From contig CM055096.1 in the NCBI GenBank assembly GCA_029204225.1, forward strand, positions 37,715,460 through 37,779,459: a DNA stretch of 64,000 bases. The letters are read 5' to 3'. The stretch is from Diphasiastrum complanatum. Its lineage: Eukaryota; Streptophyta; Lycopodiopsida; Lycopodiales; Lycopodiaceae. The notes under the pieces were generated by a model, which had not been told where the DNA came from, did no database searches, and was given only the letters and a program-made list of their open reading frames with translations. Of the stretch, positions 11,598 to 23,869 are shown one piece after another (the stretch's first letter is position 1; the number at the start of each line of letters is the position of its first letter). The translations under genes and the position numbers were made by a program.

Positions 11598-13756
11598 TCA
11601 GGTCATGGTTCTCTTAGTTTCTAGGCTAGTTTTCCCTTTTCTCGATCCTAGGAATCTGGGATGTCTACGCCCTTCCAAGACGCTAACCTCACCTTGCTCT
11701 TTGGGCAGTGGATCCTTGTAGATGGGGGTAGGTTTGAATACTGGCTTCTCAATGACCATTGGGTTATCTACTTCCAATGGTGGTTTTGGTGTAGGCTTGG
11801 ATTTCTTGAGAGGTAGCTCCGTCTGGAGGTTACTCCGGGTCACTACTAAAACCTCTTTCCTGCTCATGGGTTCCTCTAGTGTCTCCACGGTGATGAAGTT
11901 CACGGGTGGCCGGTCATCTTCTATGCATGCCTTCTCTTTATCCACCTGGCTAATCCTGGGTTCGTGTTGTATGTATTGAGGTGGCCTTGATGGCCCCGCC
12001 ATTCTGTCCTCTTGGGGTCTATGGTTCACTAGGCCAGGCATCTTATTCCCCATGTTTAATGCATCTCTACGTACCCAACATCTATCCTCCAAGTGTCTAA
12101 GCCTCTTGCAGTACCCGCAAACTTGGTTGGGACAGTTTCGATTTAAATGATTCCCTCTACAGTGTCTACACACTAAGGGGTTCGGTCCTTCTATGGGGTG
12201 TCTCTGACCCAACAAATTTTGGTGATATTTGAGAAAATTTACATCTGCTACTAAGGTTTGTATATTCCCACTCATCACGTCCATATATCCCTTTAGCATG
12301 GCTCGCATATCGCCTAGTTTTGTGTTAGAGCCTGTGCTCTCATAGCCTCTATCGGGCATCTGTGCTTGGAGCCTTCGTGCATCTTGTGTTTGCACGTTCC
12401 TGCCTTCTCGAGGTTCAATAGCTTGTATGGGGCGCAGTTCCACTATGGGGTGTGCTCCTATAGCTGCGATTGGGCCTCCTCTCCACGTTTCTGGGCTTAG
12501 GTTCAAGCTATTCACTGCTTGCAATAGGTGGGATGCGTGGGCAACCACAATCTGTGTGTCTTCTACCACGATTGCCTTCTCTACTGCCTCAGCCAATGTC
12601 TAGGGGTTACTCTGACGTACAATCATTTGTATGTCATTCTTGAGCCCTCGTAGAAAGAAGGTCAGTAGTCATAGGGGTGGTAGTAACACAGTGGGTTGCA
12701 CTTGGTGTGACAACTCTATCAAATGACGCCAATATTGTCAGATGGTTTCGTTACTTCCTTGTTGTAGGGAAGTCAGTGTGAACAGTAGGCCATCAGCCAT
12801 TCGGTGGGGAGCATACTCAATTGGAAACAGTCTATGGAACTCCTCAATGGTGTGAATTGAGCCTTTCTGCAGACTATGATACCAGTGCCTAGCCATTCCA
12901 GATAAAGTGGTGGTGAAAAACATCATTTCATGATGTGGGTTTGTGATGGCACTGGTAAAGCAGGTGGTCCAAAAAGCATCAATATGCTCTTCGGCACTTT
13001 CATACGGTGCTCCGTGAAACTCAGGAGTGGATCCACTAAGCTTGGGTAGTCCTCTTGTCTCCGGGGGTACTACGATTGGTTCAGTCAAACGTCGTGCCAT
13101 TATGTTGGCAACAGGTTCTGTAGCAGCAGGTGTTACGTTCACTCAAGATGGTTCTGTAGCGTCGGTTGGCTCAAGTTCTGGTAGTTCTTCTATAGGTTCC
13201 AACGTATCATCCAAGTCCATTATAGGTGGGTGAGACTCATCATTTAAGACTGGTGGGACAAGAAACCCACGATTGCTTCTTCTAAGCCCTAAATGCTCTC
13301 TCTGGGGATTTGAAGTCTCTCCGTGCGGTGCTCCCTTAGACCTAGGTTTCCTTGGTATACCTATGTTGTCTTGTCTAGGGTGACACTAATGATTGTTGCA
13401 TAATAGATTTCTCACTTACGGATAGCAATCAACTGTCGTTGCGCATGCATTTTGTGATTTTCCCACGTTATCCCATAGGTCATCCATCCTTCGTCCACTA
13501 ATACTGCATACGGCCTAACTAACTCTACTTGGTCATTTTTCTGCTCAATCCTAATCCAACCATACCCATGTACAGTTTTTCTTGGTTCTTTGTACCAAGT
13601 GCCGTCTCTACGGGAGGCCAGGGTTGGTGGGTCGTAGGGTAATGACTTTCGACTTAGGGCTATGATTTTCACTTTCACCCTAGGCTTCATACAGAACCCC
13701 ATTCTCTGACCTGTCCCATCACTCCATGAAAGATTTCTAGTAGTACTTGGCATCAC
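11598..13756 (-). pseudogene. Gy-C gag, frameshifted
   Basis: Three minus-strand frames make up a gypsy gag. 13756-13412 is the presumed N terminus (MMPSTTRNLSW). 13142-12738 is the retrotransposon capsid domain (FHGAPYESAEEHIDAFWTTC, then SGMARHWYHSLQ). 12596-11598 carries nucleocapsid-type Cys/His motifs around CRHCRGNHLNRNC and CGYCKRLRHLEDRC, then a Pro/Lys-rich tail. Stops and frame changes at about 13400 and 12600-12740 show it is decayed. The leader to the primer-binding site is at 13757-14140. Confidence 0.75.
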
Positions 13757-14140
13757 AGCCTAAACTCCCTGTTGGTGAAAATTGTATGCAGTCTCCAGCC
13801 CAAACTGTATTGCAAACTGTTGGAAGTAGAATGGCCTTGGCGAAGTCGGATCACATTCAACAAGGGTTGGATTGTGAACTCATAATGTATGTTCTAGGTG
13901 TGGGATCAGCACACATCACTGTGTGATGCTAACCACTTCGTCCTGTGATTAACGTGGTACTAGCCACTTGTACGGTTATGCTAGCTTGCGGTTGACGGTT
14001 TAGATAGTGGAATTGTTTTCAACACACGCAATCTAGGACCTACGAAACATATAGACTTCTGGTAGTATGACAACTAGTTCTTTGTAGAACAACGATATGG
14101 ATAACTACTCTTTCAAGCAACATCTCCTGAAAATTTTTTG

Positions 14141-14760
14141 ACTCCCGACAGACGCACCAATGTTAGGGCCATTTTTGGCAGGGGATTGGTCTAGCCAAAA
14201 CGTCCTAAAAAAGTCAAGGGGCACCACTACTGATGGTGGCTATGCCCTATGTGAGTAACGAAGGTCCTGCTACATCCAATCCTGGGGGCTTCCTCTGTTA
14301 CCCCATGCTCCCCAACCGATGAGTTTCCAAGCTCTCAGAGATACGGTTGCAAGGAGGGGATGCTAGTACTTTTGGTGCAATGATTCACTAGCTTTCTAGA
14401 GTTATGGTTCCGTAAAAACTTCAAATCGCTAATGTCTCTTTCCCCATTAAATTCGGCTTACAGTTGGTAAAGATCTTACATGGGTTGGAAACCGATTTAC
14501 TGTCTATGATGTGCTCGTGGGGTGCAAGTTATATGCACCGCTTTGTTTGCTAAGCGGCGGTATTTTCGCCGACCGTCAGGTCTAGGTATTTCGCTAGACA
14601 GTACCGACGGCGGGTGTGACTAGTGTGACACTTAACCAAGGCAGTGTATTTCAATCGTGGATGGTGGACGGCCCGCTCTGGTGTTTCACAGAGGTCGAGT
14701 CTAGCTGACGCACTTCATAATTGACAAAACGGAAGAAACACTTCAAAACTTGACAATTCC
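14141..14760 (-). mobile_element. Gy-C primer-binding site and 5' LTR
   Basis: On the minus strand, TGGTGCGTCTGTCGGGAGT (14159-14141) closely resembles the Tat-type primer-binding site TGGCGCCGTCTGTGGGAA. One base before it the LTR ends GGCCCTAACA at 14161. The LTR therefore extends rightward from 14161. Its far end is not defined, and 14760 is an estimate. No second copy of this LTR is in the window. The LTR holds a GC-rich stretch near 14550-14610. Confidence 0.6.
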
Positions 14761-15689
14761 CACAAATTATCAATAATGTCGTATGTCAACTAGTTTATAG
14801 ACCGACCAATGACCAAATGTAGTGACTATGAAGAAAACGTTTTCTATGCTACCAAACCACAACACAACCGTTTACTTGCTCTAATCATGGGAAAAACCCT
14901 GGTTTTCATAATATTAATGCATACTATCGAAAAACACTTGCCTCCTCTACCAGAGTATGTAATAAGACTTTTGGATACTGACGAAAAAAATGATAAATAT
15001 AAGAAATGCTTGGGTTCCTAGTATTCTAGTCACGGCATGCAATAATTTCACTCATCTAACATCAGAAAACTGTTTACTACTTTAATACAATATAAAGTCA
15101 CTTTTCTAAACCTGACCCCAAAAGACGATCCTGTGCTTATAATACAAGTACATATGGAAGACGCAGCTATCATTGCCTAATTTGGAATGACGAAGGCTAC
15201 GAAAAACTAATACCTAGTACATAGGTATGATACTTCACTATCTACTCTTTAAGAAAGAAACCACAATTGATTAGGTCTCGATAGGGACATGGCAAATGCG
15301 GAATTATTGAAATGATTAAGTCCCCACATAGTATTAGCATGCTACAACTACATGATTTCTAAGTATCCTACCACTCCTTCAATAAATGAAGGCAAGTACG
15401 GACTTCAAGCACACATATTCCCACGGAAAGCAAGCCAGTACAAAAAATAGAGACTATAAAAACCAACCGAGATGAAGTAAAATCATATCTCAGTGTGAAT
15501 ATAGGTGACCAAAAATCGTTGAAGTACTAGTCATGAATGCCGCTTTTGGTCTAAGGTAGCTTTGCCTTTGTTCTTCGGAGAGTCATTTGCACTTGTCTTT
15601 TTCTGCCGATACTTGAACAGGTAGTGAGATCAGAGAACAAAAACTTTACCACCAGTCATTGGAAGGATCCACAGGGCACCAGAAAAATC
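14761..15689. other. AT-rich stretch without recognisable gene
   Basis: No supportable gene, RNA or repeat is visible here. The longest open frame (14809-15021, plus) starts MTKCSDYEENVFYATK and matches nothing I recognise. It is short and may be chance. Confidence 0.4.
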
Positions 15690-16113
15690 AGTAGGTAGGT
15701 AGGCTTTGTAGGTCGCAGTTAGGCAGGAGCCTAGTTTGACAGTTGGAGGCCATGTGGCAGCAACCTATTGGTCTCAGACAGTAGGTACAGGCCTTAGGAA
15801 GCCGCACACAGAGGTAGATAGAGCCACACAGGCAGAAAACGGGGCTAGTGGACAGTAGGTGAGGCAGCGAGGACAGATGGGCAGATCGAGGCAGGCAGAA
15901 ACAACCGTAGACAGACAGAGCAGGGCCGCAGGCAGGTGGTACAGGGCCAGCAGGGCAGCGATGAGCTGCAGGCAGCCAGTAGGTAGGGTGGATGCCGTAG
16001 CAGCCTGTAACAGGGCATAGCAAAGATGGATAGGCCGCAACTAGGTAGTACAGGGCCCTAGGCAGGCAATACAGTCCTAGAGCAAGTGTAGGCAGGATGT
16101 GGGCACCGATCAA
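15690..16113. repeat. GC-rich CAGG/GGCAG low-complexity block
   Basis: This block of about 420 bp is built from irregular variants of GGCAG, CAGGCAG and GTAGGTAGG. It is markedly more GC-rich than its surroundings. On the minus strand it stays open for 141 codons as a Leu/Pro/Cys-rich string (LPAAHRCPAGPVPPACGPAL), most likely a by-product of the CTGCC repeats. It lies directly upstream of a copia RT fragment. Confidence 0.6.
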
Positions 16114-16214
16114 AGGTTATAAATCCCTGATTTTTCTCTGTGGACAGCGATCAAAAGATCACAGTAGGTCTAAGAATCGGATTTTTCCATTGTAGATAGT
16201 GATGGAAGGTCGCA

Positions 16215-17510
16215 ATTTTGATAGGTAGCACAAAGAGTGGAAAAGGGCAATGGAAGAGGAGATAGAATCCATCCACATGCATGATACATGGGAGTTGGTT
16301 GATCTACCACTTGGAAAGAAACCCATTGACAACAAATGGGTGTTTAGAACAAACTTTCATGCGGATGGCACGATAGCAAAGTATAAGGCACGCCTAGTAG
16401 TGAAGGGTTATGAGCAAAGCAAATGAATTGACTATGAAGAGACATTTGCTCCAGTGGCTAAGTGGACTACGTTATGCCTTATCATTGCCTTAGCATCTCA
16501 TTTTGGGTGGAAGATCTATCAAAGGGATGTGAAGTCCGCATTTTTGAATGGTGACCTAGAAGAAGAAGTTTACATGGTCCAACCGCAGGGCTTCATGGCA
16601 AAAGGGCAAGAACAGAAGGTATGTAAACTACACGAAGCACTTTATGGCCTTAAGCAAGTGCCACACACTTGGTATGGATGCATTGACAGTTACTTTCTTT
16701 CTCATGGGTTTGTAAGAACAAATTCAGATCCAAACCTTTATGTTCTCATAAATGATGACAACATTGCCTTGATTGTACTTTACGTTGATGATATCATTAT
16801 CACGGGCAATAATGAGAACCTCACTCGTTCTATCAAAGCCAACTTAAGCAAGAAGTTTGAGATGACAGATTTAGATCTTATGCACTATTGCTTGGGTGTC
16901 GAAGTATGGCAAACTGGCAGTGATATCAGGTTGTGTCAAAACAAGTATGTGGGCGAGATATTGGAGAGATTTCACATGACAGAGTGCAAACCTTCCATCA
17001 CCCCTTGCTAAGCTGGTAAGAAATTATCTCGTATTGATGATAGTGCACATGTTGACGCTACTCTATTTCGTCAGCTAGTTGGGAGTTTGATATATCTTAC
17101 AACTACACGTCCTGATATCTGCTATGCTGTAATTTTGATTAGCCAATTCATGTCATCACCCACTATGGACCATTGGAAAGCTGCAAAAAGGACTTTGAGG
17201 TATGTTAGAGGTACACCTAACCTTGGTCTAATCTACAAAAGACAAAGTGTTTTACCTAACTTGCAAGGCTATGTTGACGCTGATTGGGCATGAAGTACGG
17301 ATGATAGAAAGTCAACAACAGGTTATGCCTTCAATTTTGGTAGTGATTGTTTTTCATGGTCTAGCAAGAAGCAAGATACTATTTCTCTTTCTTCTACAAA
17401 AGCCGAATATAAAGCGTTGAGTTCTACTACTCATGAAGTTGTTTGGCTACGTAAGTTGTTATGTGAGATTGGCATGAAGCAGGTAAATCCTACTGTTATT
17501 TTCTGTGACA
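16215..17510 (+). pseudogene. Copia reverse transcriptase - RNase H, several stops
   Basis: This is a plus-strand copia pol C-terminal half. The RT begins at about 16225 (EWKRAMEEEIESIHMHDTWE) and proceeds through NKWVFRTNFHADGTIAKYKARL, with a stop at 16424. The longest open piece (16454-17011) has RDVKSAFLNGDLEEEVYM, EALYGLKQVPHTWY and an intact catalytic YVDD (16781-16792). 17087-17293 has GSLIYLTTTRPDICYAV and GYVDADWA. A stop follows, then RKSTTGYAFNFGSDCFSWSS and AEYKALSSTTHEVVWL of RNase H. The frame is cut at about 17510, where an inverted Gy-A protease piece begins. Integrase and gag are absent. Confidence 0.85.
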
Positions 17511-17514
17511 GTCC

Positions 17515-17940
17515 ACTTGGTGTCGAATGGGAACCGCAAGCGGGCTCACCACTGCGCACTGATCAGAATGATCGGGTGCACCAACATTAATCACTTTTTC
17601 ACATGGTGGAGCTTGAGGAACCACGCACTGAAAGGCTCACACTTTTACTATCAAGCCATGTTAGTTTACCACTCGAAGAACTATTGCGGATTGCACCACA
17701 AGCGAAAAGTCTTCTAGCTAAATGGGCCAAAGCGGATGAGGAGCCAGTAGCGCCTGAGCCCATATATTGTACGGGCTATGAAGAAACAAGTAACGTCCTC
17801 CACATCGGAGCAGCATGGGAAAGTGAGGAACACAACATCACTTTGCCAATCAAATACAAGAGATACGAGGACGAGACAACAATGGTAGATGGAAGATCGG
17901 GTGTCAACCACTTTCTATGAAAAATGGGGTTTGCAAGGGT
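17515..17940 (+). pseudogene. Gy-A protease fragment in inverted orientation
   Basis: The plus-strand frame 17603-17920 (MVELEEPRTERLTLLLSSH...) is the N-terminal half of the Gy-A protease region found on the minus strand at 46139-45564. It includes KADEEPVAPEPIYCTGYEE and MVDGRSGVN, and breaks right after the active-site region. It joins copia RNase H on the left and minus-strand Co-X gag on the right. Confidence 0.8.
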
Positions 17941-17944
17941 TGAA

Positions 17945-18472
17945 GCCAGCAAGATTCTTGTGATGACTCTTGACAGAGTTAGCTTTGGGTGTGTCGTGAT
18001 GATCATCAACCGGTTGTCATATGAGCTTGGCAAGCTTGAAAGCAGTGTCATTACTGTGTCTTGATAGTCTATGACTGATCCGACAATGGCCATCTATTGC
18101 GGCAAGTTCTTGAACTGGTTGATGTGATTCTGAAGTGAATCACCATTTGTCATCTTGAGGAAGAAGAATCTCCATCTGAGGTGTAGCTTAGAAGCTATGT
18201 CCCGCACATTGTACAATGTGTTCAATATGTCCCAGACTTTTTTTGAGATTTGAGCATCAGACACATGGCCGATTTGTGTGTCTGAGATTTGCCATCCTTC
18301 AGCTTCCATTGAGATATTGCAGCGATATTTGTTTCAGGTCTTGCCTTTGCACTGTGACAATATCATACAACTCCTTAGCCATTAGCACAATTTTCATCTT
18401 AATTTTTCACAGATGGTAGTTAGATCCATCAAGCTTGTTCACAATGTGACTGGCTTTGCTTTGACAATCCAT
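17945..18472 (-). pseudogene. Co-X copia gag, left copy (truncated)
   Basis: This is the N-terminal gag of a copia element. It starts at 18472 with MDCQSKASHIMNKL, followed by the SNYHLWKIKMKIVLMAKEL block typical of the gag N-terminal/UBN2 region. After a frame change come SKKVWDILNTLYNVRD and SVIDYQDTVMTLLSSLPSSY. A stop follows KNLPQ at 18094. The gag is cut off at about 17945 by the inverted Gy-A piece. The right-hand copy at 30831-31345 is the same sequence in opposite orientation. Confidence 0.75.
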
Positions 18473-18610
18473 GTAGAAGTTAGTCTAGGTGACAATAATA
18501 ACTATTAGTGACTTAAAAATGAAAATCTAATGCTATTTATAGAACAAGAAATCAATTATTCTATCAGGTGATAGAACCAGGTTCTGTGGGAAGCTTATCA
18601 AGCTATAATT

Positions 18611-19332
18611 TTCACTCTGGTACCATGCTGGGAGATGGTGGTAGAAATCTCCTCAGTGCATAGGCGAACATGTAGGCGAACACAAATAATTTAATTACTT
18701 ACAGTTGTAGAAGCGAGAAGAGCAGACAGTTAGACAAAGTAGTAAGAGAGTCAGACAAAAAACATGAAATAGCAACAGCAGTCAACACTGACAAAGAAGA
18801 CAATAGTCGATTCAGATTGATATGTATGAAAATACAAGTCAAATTGATGCTGTGAGCACAAGACAACTGCGGGCAAAACCAGATGCTCAAGAAGCTAACT
18901 CCACTCTGTAAAAGCTATGAGCTTATTCCTGACAATCAATCTAAAAAAAAAGAATCAATGCATGAAAGCATCTATAGTGTCCGTCTTTGATAATTATTGT
19001 ATTTATGTTATATGTGTGTTACAATGATCATCACTTATATACAATTTACATTAGTGCAGATGCAAGCACAGTACCAGAAGTGGGCGTGAGAAGGCTTCGA
19101 CTATTTGGAGTCGAGTGTGCTAATAGTGAATAAAGTCGAGACAATGGTCCTCAACGATAGTCGATGGAGTCAGGCTTCCTTGACAAGTTAGCCAAGTCGG
19201 TTGACATTATGATGTTCATCTTCAATAATAGAGTATCTCGGCAGACTGTGCAACAATGTGTGTAAAACTGCAGCAATATGAATGGAACTAGATTAACATG
19301 GAATTTAGGAGAGTAGAGGAATAAATCCAACA
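18611..19332 (-). mobile_element. Co-X 5' LTR and primer-binding site, left copy
   Basis: On the minus strand the LTR runs TGTTGGATTTATTCC (19332) to CTCCCAGCA (18626). It is followed immediately by TGGTACCAGAGTG, a mutated initiator-Met primer-binding site (18625-18611). LTR length is 707 bp. Short frames inside it (for example 19333-19151) are shadows. Together with gag, it forms the inner part of an inverted repeat with 29983-30692. Confidence 0.8.
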
Positions 19333-19685
19333 TGTCTCCTATTAGCCCAAAGGCAAATTACATATAGATATTATTCACACCCCATGGCATAATAAAAATG
19401 AGTTGAAGTATGACATGTGCAAATACTTAAGAACACTACAGTTTGATCTAGTTTTGTCATTATAGTCCTCCTCCCTCCTACAAAGGGATCCCATTGTGCC
19501 ATTTTTAGGTCTCACTTTTCATTTGGTCATTTTAATCCTTACCACCCTTAACAATTCATGTCTTTTATGAGGTAAGGCCTCTCATGATCGCTTCTTCGAT
19601 CACCTTGCCCATTTTAATTTATAGGCTTCACTATCATTGTCTATGCATATTTTTAGGCGTTGGGCAATTTGTTGCTCACCCCCAT
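19333..19685. repeat. Flank of Co-X LTR, left arm of inverted repeat
   Basis: This 353-bp stretch is repeated in reverse orientation at 29631-29982, beginning at GCTCACCCCCAT / ATGGGGGTGAGC. No coding capacity is visible. It contains short A/T-rich tracts only. It is either the sequence into which Co-X inserted before duplication or part of a further repeat. Confidence 0.7.
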
Positions 19686-22570
19686 TACCATGTGGTGTAG
19701 GACCTGCTCATCAATCAGCTCAATTTTCTTATTATAAGTTAGAGCATGTTGCCAAGGGACTAGATCATTATCCACTGGGTTCTCAATAGGTTCCGCTGAC
19801 AGCCATGCTACGTTTATCATATTCACCCCAAATGTGATTGGTGTGTCCATAGTGTAACATTTGGGTGAAGATGTACTGGGTTCCGGATCTGATTCATATT
19901 GACATGCTCGATAGTCAATAGTTACTAATGCATTTGTCCATCTTACGACATCTGTCTCTGTATCATAGTGACCTCCCTTGGCTGGCCTCAAAAGATCAAT
20001 CATGTGATCTGTTGTAGATGATCCGTCATCAGCCTTGGGTGCAATAGGCTTCATCGCCCATGTGGTTGGATCAACCTTTACAACCTGTCCTCTGTTCTCG
20101 AAGGTGAGTTTTCCCGTACCTCAGTTGTGTACTACTTGCGCAGTCCTCAAACATGGCCTTCTTAGTAAAACACGGTATGCAGATGGAGATTCAGGTATAT
20201 CCATGACTACAAAAGTAATCACAAACTGCATGTCTGCTATCTTTATAGGGATATCGGCAGCTACACCTTTTGGTTTCACATAGTATTGGTCTGTTAGTTT
20301 GATGGCGAATCTTGTTGGCTTCAACCCTTGCAGACCCCATTTTTCATACAAAGTGGTGGAGATCAAATTGACACCCAATTTTCCATCTACCACTGCTGCC
20401 TCATCTTCGTATCTCTCGTGTTTGATTGGCAAAGTGATGTTGTGTTCCTCACTTTCCCATGTTGCTCTGATGTGGACGTTACTTGTTTCTTCATAGCCCA
20501 TACAATAAATGGGCTCAGACGCTACTGGCTCCTCATCTGCTTTGGCCCATTCAACTAGAAGGCTTTTTGCTTGTGGTGCAATCCTCAATAGTTCTCCGAG
20601 TGGTAAACTAACACGACTTGATAGTAAAAGTGTGAGCTTTTCAGTGCATGGTTCCTCGGGCTCCACCATGTGAAAAGGTGATTCATATTGGTGCAACCGA
20701 TCATTCTGATCAGTGCGTAGTGGTGAGCCTGCTTGTAGTTCTCATTCGACGCCAATTGGAGGTTCCGTGGGGTGGTCCTTTTATGGCTCTTTTTCCTCCG
20801 CTTGTGGTTTGTATACCCAGTGTCTTATTTTTTGGTACTGTCTCCTTTCTTCCCTCACATTCGGATATGGCGCTGAAGTTGAGGGTTGGTCGTTAGTGAC
20901 CGAGGGTGGTGGTGAGGGAGCCACTTCTTTCCTCTTCTGTGCTCGTGTAACAGCTAACACAGGAGCATGGAATTGGTGTCCTTCCGATGGCATCCCTGCT
21001 GGAACTGTTGGTGGCTGTATTGCAATGAAGTTAAGAGGTGCACTAGTTCCATGTTTAAATGGATAACTCTTGTAACAATGTCCATAACCGCATTCTTGAC
21101 AAAAGGATGTATATTGTCCCTTGTAGGGACATTTCGCAATTCTGTGTCCTTCGCCGCATCTGTAGCAGCCATAATTTCTTCTGCCTTGACGTTGAGTTTG
21201 GGCTGCATAGGCCACAACATATTCATTTATGGCAAGATCCATAAATGGTTCATCTGGTCTATACCATTGCTGCTGCTCAGGTTGAGGTGGCATTTGCATC
21301 TCTGGTTCTGCTACTGTCAGGTTTACATGGGCCACTTGGTGATTGGCTGGCCCTTGTGGTGCAGGTAAGGCCATACGCTGTTGTTGATTCGGTGCACCGT
21401 AACTTGGTGCCGCGTTGGGTGCCTCTTGATGGTAAGAATAAGAAGTCTGATAAGGAATTCTCTTCTGTTGAACAATCTGGGGGTTAAACAGGCAAAATGC
21501 TGTATCGTGCGATGTTGCATTGCACAGATGACAGAATCTATGTGTCAGTCTCAGATTTTGCTTTAGGACTGGACACTCGTTCGCTGTATGGTTCTGCGTG
21601 CACACTGAACACTATACATTCTCTCATCTAGGATACTATAGCTGGTTTGGTTTCGGTTGATGTGGCATTACTGCTACAGCTCCTTGTAAGGATTTCAGTT
21701 TCTGGTCAAACTACGCCATAACTTGCTCCATCTGTTGTTTGTGTAATTTTGTCATTTGCTCCAACAGTAGTTCTGTGGATAGAGCAGATACGTTTGATGA
21801 TGATGATGCTAACGAGGGAGTAGAAGTGTGGGTGGATGGATATTCGTCATCAGATCCTTCATCCTCTTCCCTGATGGCATCTTCCATAGCTTCTTGTAGA
21901 GTAGCGTACTGCCCCCGTCGTTTCAGTTCTCTTCTGATGCTTTGTGGTAGTCCAGCTAGGAACCACATGATCACTGCATGATCGGGAGTTAGGGCTACAC
22001 TGCACTCGGATCGTAGGTGTTTGACCCGTTCAATATAGTCCCTGACCCTTTCTCGTTTTCCATCTTGACTTTGCTTAGCAGGAGAAACGGGTCTTCCATA
22101 AACTTTCTTGGTCTAAAGTGCCTAATGAGAGCTGTTTTAACCACTTCCTAGATATATTTTTCTTCCTCTGATAGGTTGAAAGACCAATCCTAAGCCACTG
22201 CCAATAGGGACATAGTAAACAGCATCAGCTTTTCCGTAGGTGTTTGTTCACCGTAGATTTCACAAGCTTGCTCGTAGGTCTAGAGGAATCGGATGGGATC
22301 TGATGATCCGTCATATTTTGGTATTTTCATCCGTGGTGCTCTCCGGACTGCTTGCAAGGGAGCGACAGGTACGGGTTGGCCCATTGGATCCATTGGTGCT
22401 GGTTCTGGTTCTGCCTCTTGTTGCACAACTGCTAATCTGGGAAGGTGTGGTGCTTGATTTGCTATCTTTCATGCTATTGCTGGATCTGGGTTAGATTTCA
22501 CTATAGAATTCTCTACAAGCTCGTCCTGAGTCACAACTTGCACTCTCCTATAGTATTGGTGGGATTCGCC
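19686..22570 (-). pseudogene. Gy-A gag - protease - linker, copy 3
   Basis: Minus-strand Gy-A segment. From right to left: 22570-22080 is the gag N terminus, broken by stops. 21974-21711 is the capsid C-terminal region (MIMWFLAGLPQSIRRELKRRGQ). 21605-20781 has the zinc knuckles CHLCNATSHDTAFC and CYRCGEGHRIAKC plus an N-terminal CTQNHTANEC. 20696-20121 is the protease region (AAVVDGKLGVNLIS, SAYRVLLRRPCLR). 20054-19653 is the linker (ELIDEQVLHHM). It is truncated at 19686 where the inverted-repeat flank starts, so RT and later domains are missing. It is similar to copy 2 in every part. Confidence 0.8.
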
Positions 22571-22574
22571 ACCT

Positions 22575-23231
22575 CCCCTCATACCAAGTACTCTACCCAG
22601 TCTGGTAAAGTACGTTTTCTCTTTCGGAGTGCTAGGATCATGTCTGTCCTATCAACTACTTTACATTGATCTGATTCAAATTCTACTTTGTGTCCTAAAT
22701 ATATAATTTTGCGTATAGAGAGCATATTTGTAGAAAGATTTGGTACATGAAGGACACTTGAAAGTAGTTTTGATTGAGCATTTGCAAAGTTTAGGCTTAC
22801 CGTACCTTCACCTCTGATAGTTTGTGTGCTATTGTCGCCCAGGTGAATAAACTTCTTGGTACTATAAGGTGTATAGGACTCAAAACAACCGATGTGGCTA
22901 GTCATGTGCTGAGTAGCTTCAGAATCAAGAAACTATGAGCTATCGTTAGATGCTTCTTAATGATTTGTCATGAATGCATCATGATCCGCTTCTTGATTGG
23001 GATGTAGTGTTGCTGCATAATTTGTCATTTGACTCAATTGTCCTTTGTTGTTTTTGGCTTGTAGAATGCGACAATCTTGGATCTCGTGGTTGGTTCGTTT
23101 GTAGTATCTGCAGAATTGATTGGCAGATTCGATTGCTCTTGATGTGGTGTCGACTTCTGGTTTGGCTTTGGTTGCTTCAGGCCTTTCTTCTTCTGCTTAG
23201 TCGAGCTCTTGTTGGTGTATAAGTCTTGAAA
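22575..23231 (-). pseudogene. Copia gag C terminus and protease fragment
   Basis: The minus-strand frame 23234-23034 is Lys/Gln-rich (KKKGLKQPKPNQKSTPHQEQ), as in a gag nucleocapsid tail. 22905-22579 continues as the copia protease: after FLDSEATQH come MTSHIGCFESYTP, LGDNSTQTIRGEGTVSL and LSSVLHVPNLSTNMLSIRKI, all typical. The active-site DSGAT is DSEAT here, and a stop precedes it, so the enzyme is dead. The fragment stops where Gy-A gag sequence begins (about 22572). Confidence 0.75.
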
Positions 23232-23559
23232 CAATTAGATTGAGTATACGTTCAATTATACCATAAGAGGTACATTTAACTAATAGTTAAAATTACTCTA
23301 GTTTAGCATGTCTTTTCATATCTAGTCGTTTCGCGTGGACGACCTAGTAAAGGCTATCCAAGGCAATGTCTTTTCCTTTTAAAGTTCTTGCCCTTCATTA
23401 CAAGGCAAGTAGTTAGGAAATATATTCTCAAAAAATGTCTTAGGCCTCTTCATGATTTATGTTTATCCGGCTCATATCTTCATTTTCGAGTATATCATGC
23501 CATATTTATGCTGATATTCAATATTTAACAATTTCATGGCATCACATATCCCCTTCCTC
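23232..23559 (-). mobile_element. Gy-D 3' LTR (LTR W) with polypurine tract
   Basis: On the minus strand the purine-rich GAGGAAGGGGATA (23559-23547) is directly followed by TGTGATGCCATG, the start of an LTR of about 315 bp (23546-23232). The same LTR, in the same orientation, occurs at 54689-54987 without the polypurine tract. The far end is approximate. Confidence 0.6.
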
Positions 23560-23869
23560 AAATGTGAAACATCCTCGTGAACATATCATTGTTATTTCGA
23601 AGATCATTCACGAAACATCCTGTTCTTCAGATTTTTGTTAAGGTGAAAAGATATTTTCTCATATGTTTTTTCCTTTAGATATTTCTTCGTCTTAGAGAAT
23701 ATGTGTCTTTGTTGTTTCTTTAAATAGGTTGATTTGAGTTGATCTTTGAATTTGTTTATGAAAACTAGAATCAAACTTCAAAACATCTTCAAAACTTCAA
23801 AGATCTGGATTTAGCATCACATAGAAACATCACCACGACATAGACAAGAATGAATATTTACAAAGGATT

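Noticed and set aside
15690-16113. 141-residue Cys/Leu/Pro-rich minus-strand ORF as a novel secreted peptide
   Set aside because: No signal peptide followed by a defined Cys framework; the ORF is explained by CTGCC-type repeats lacking stops.
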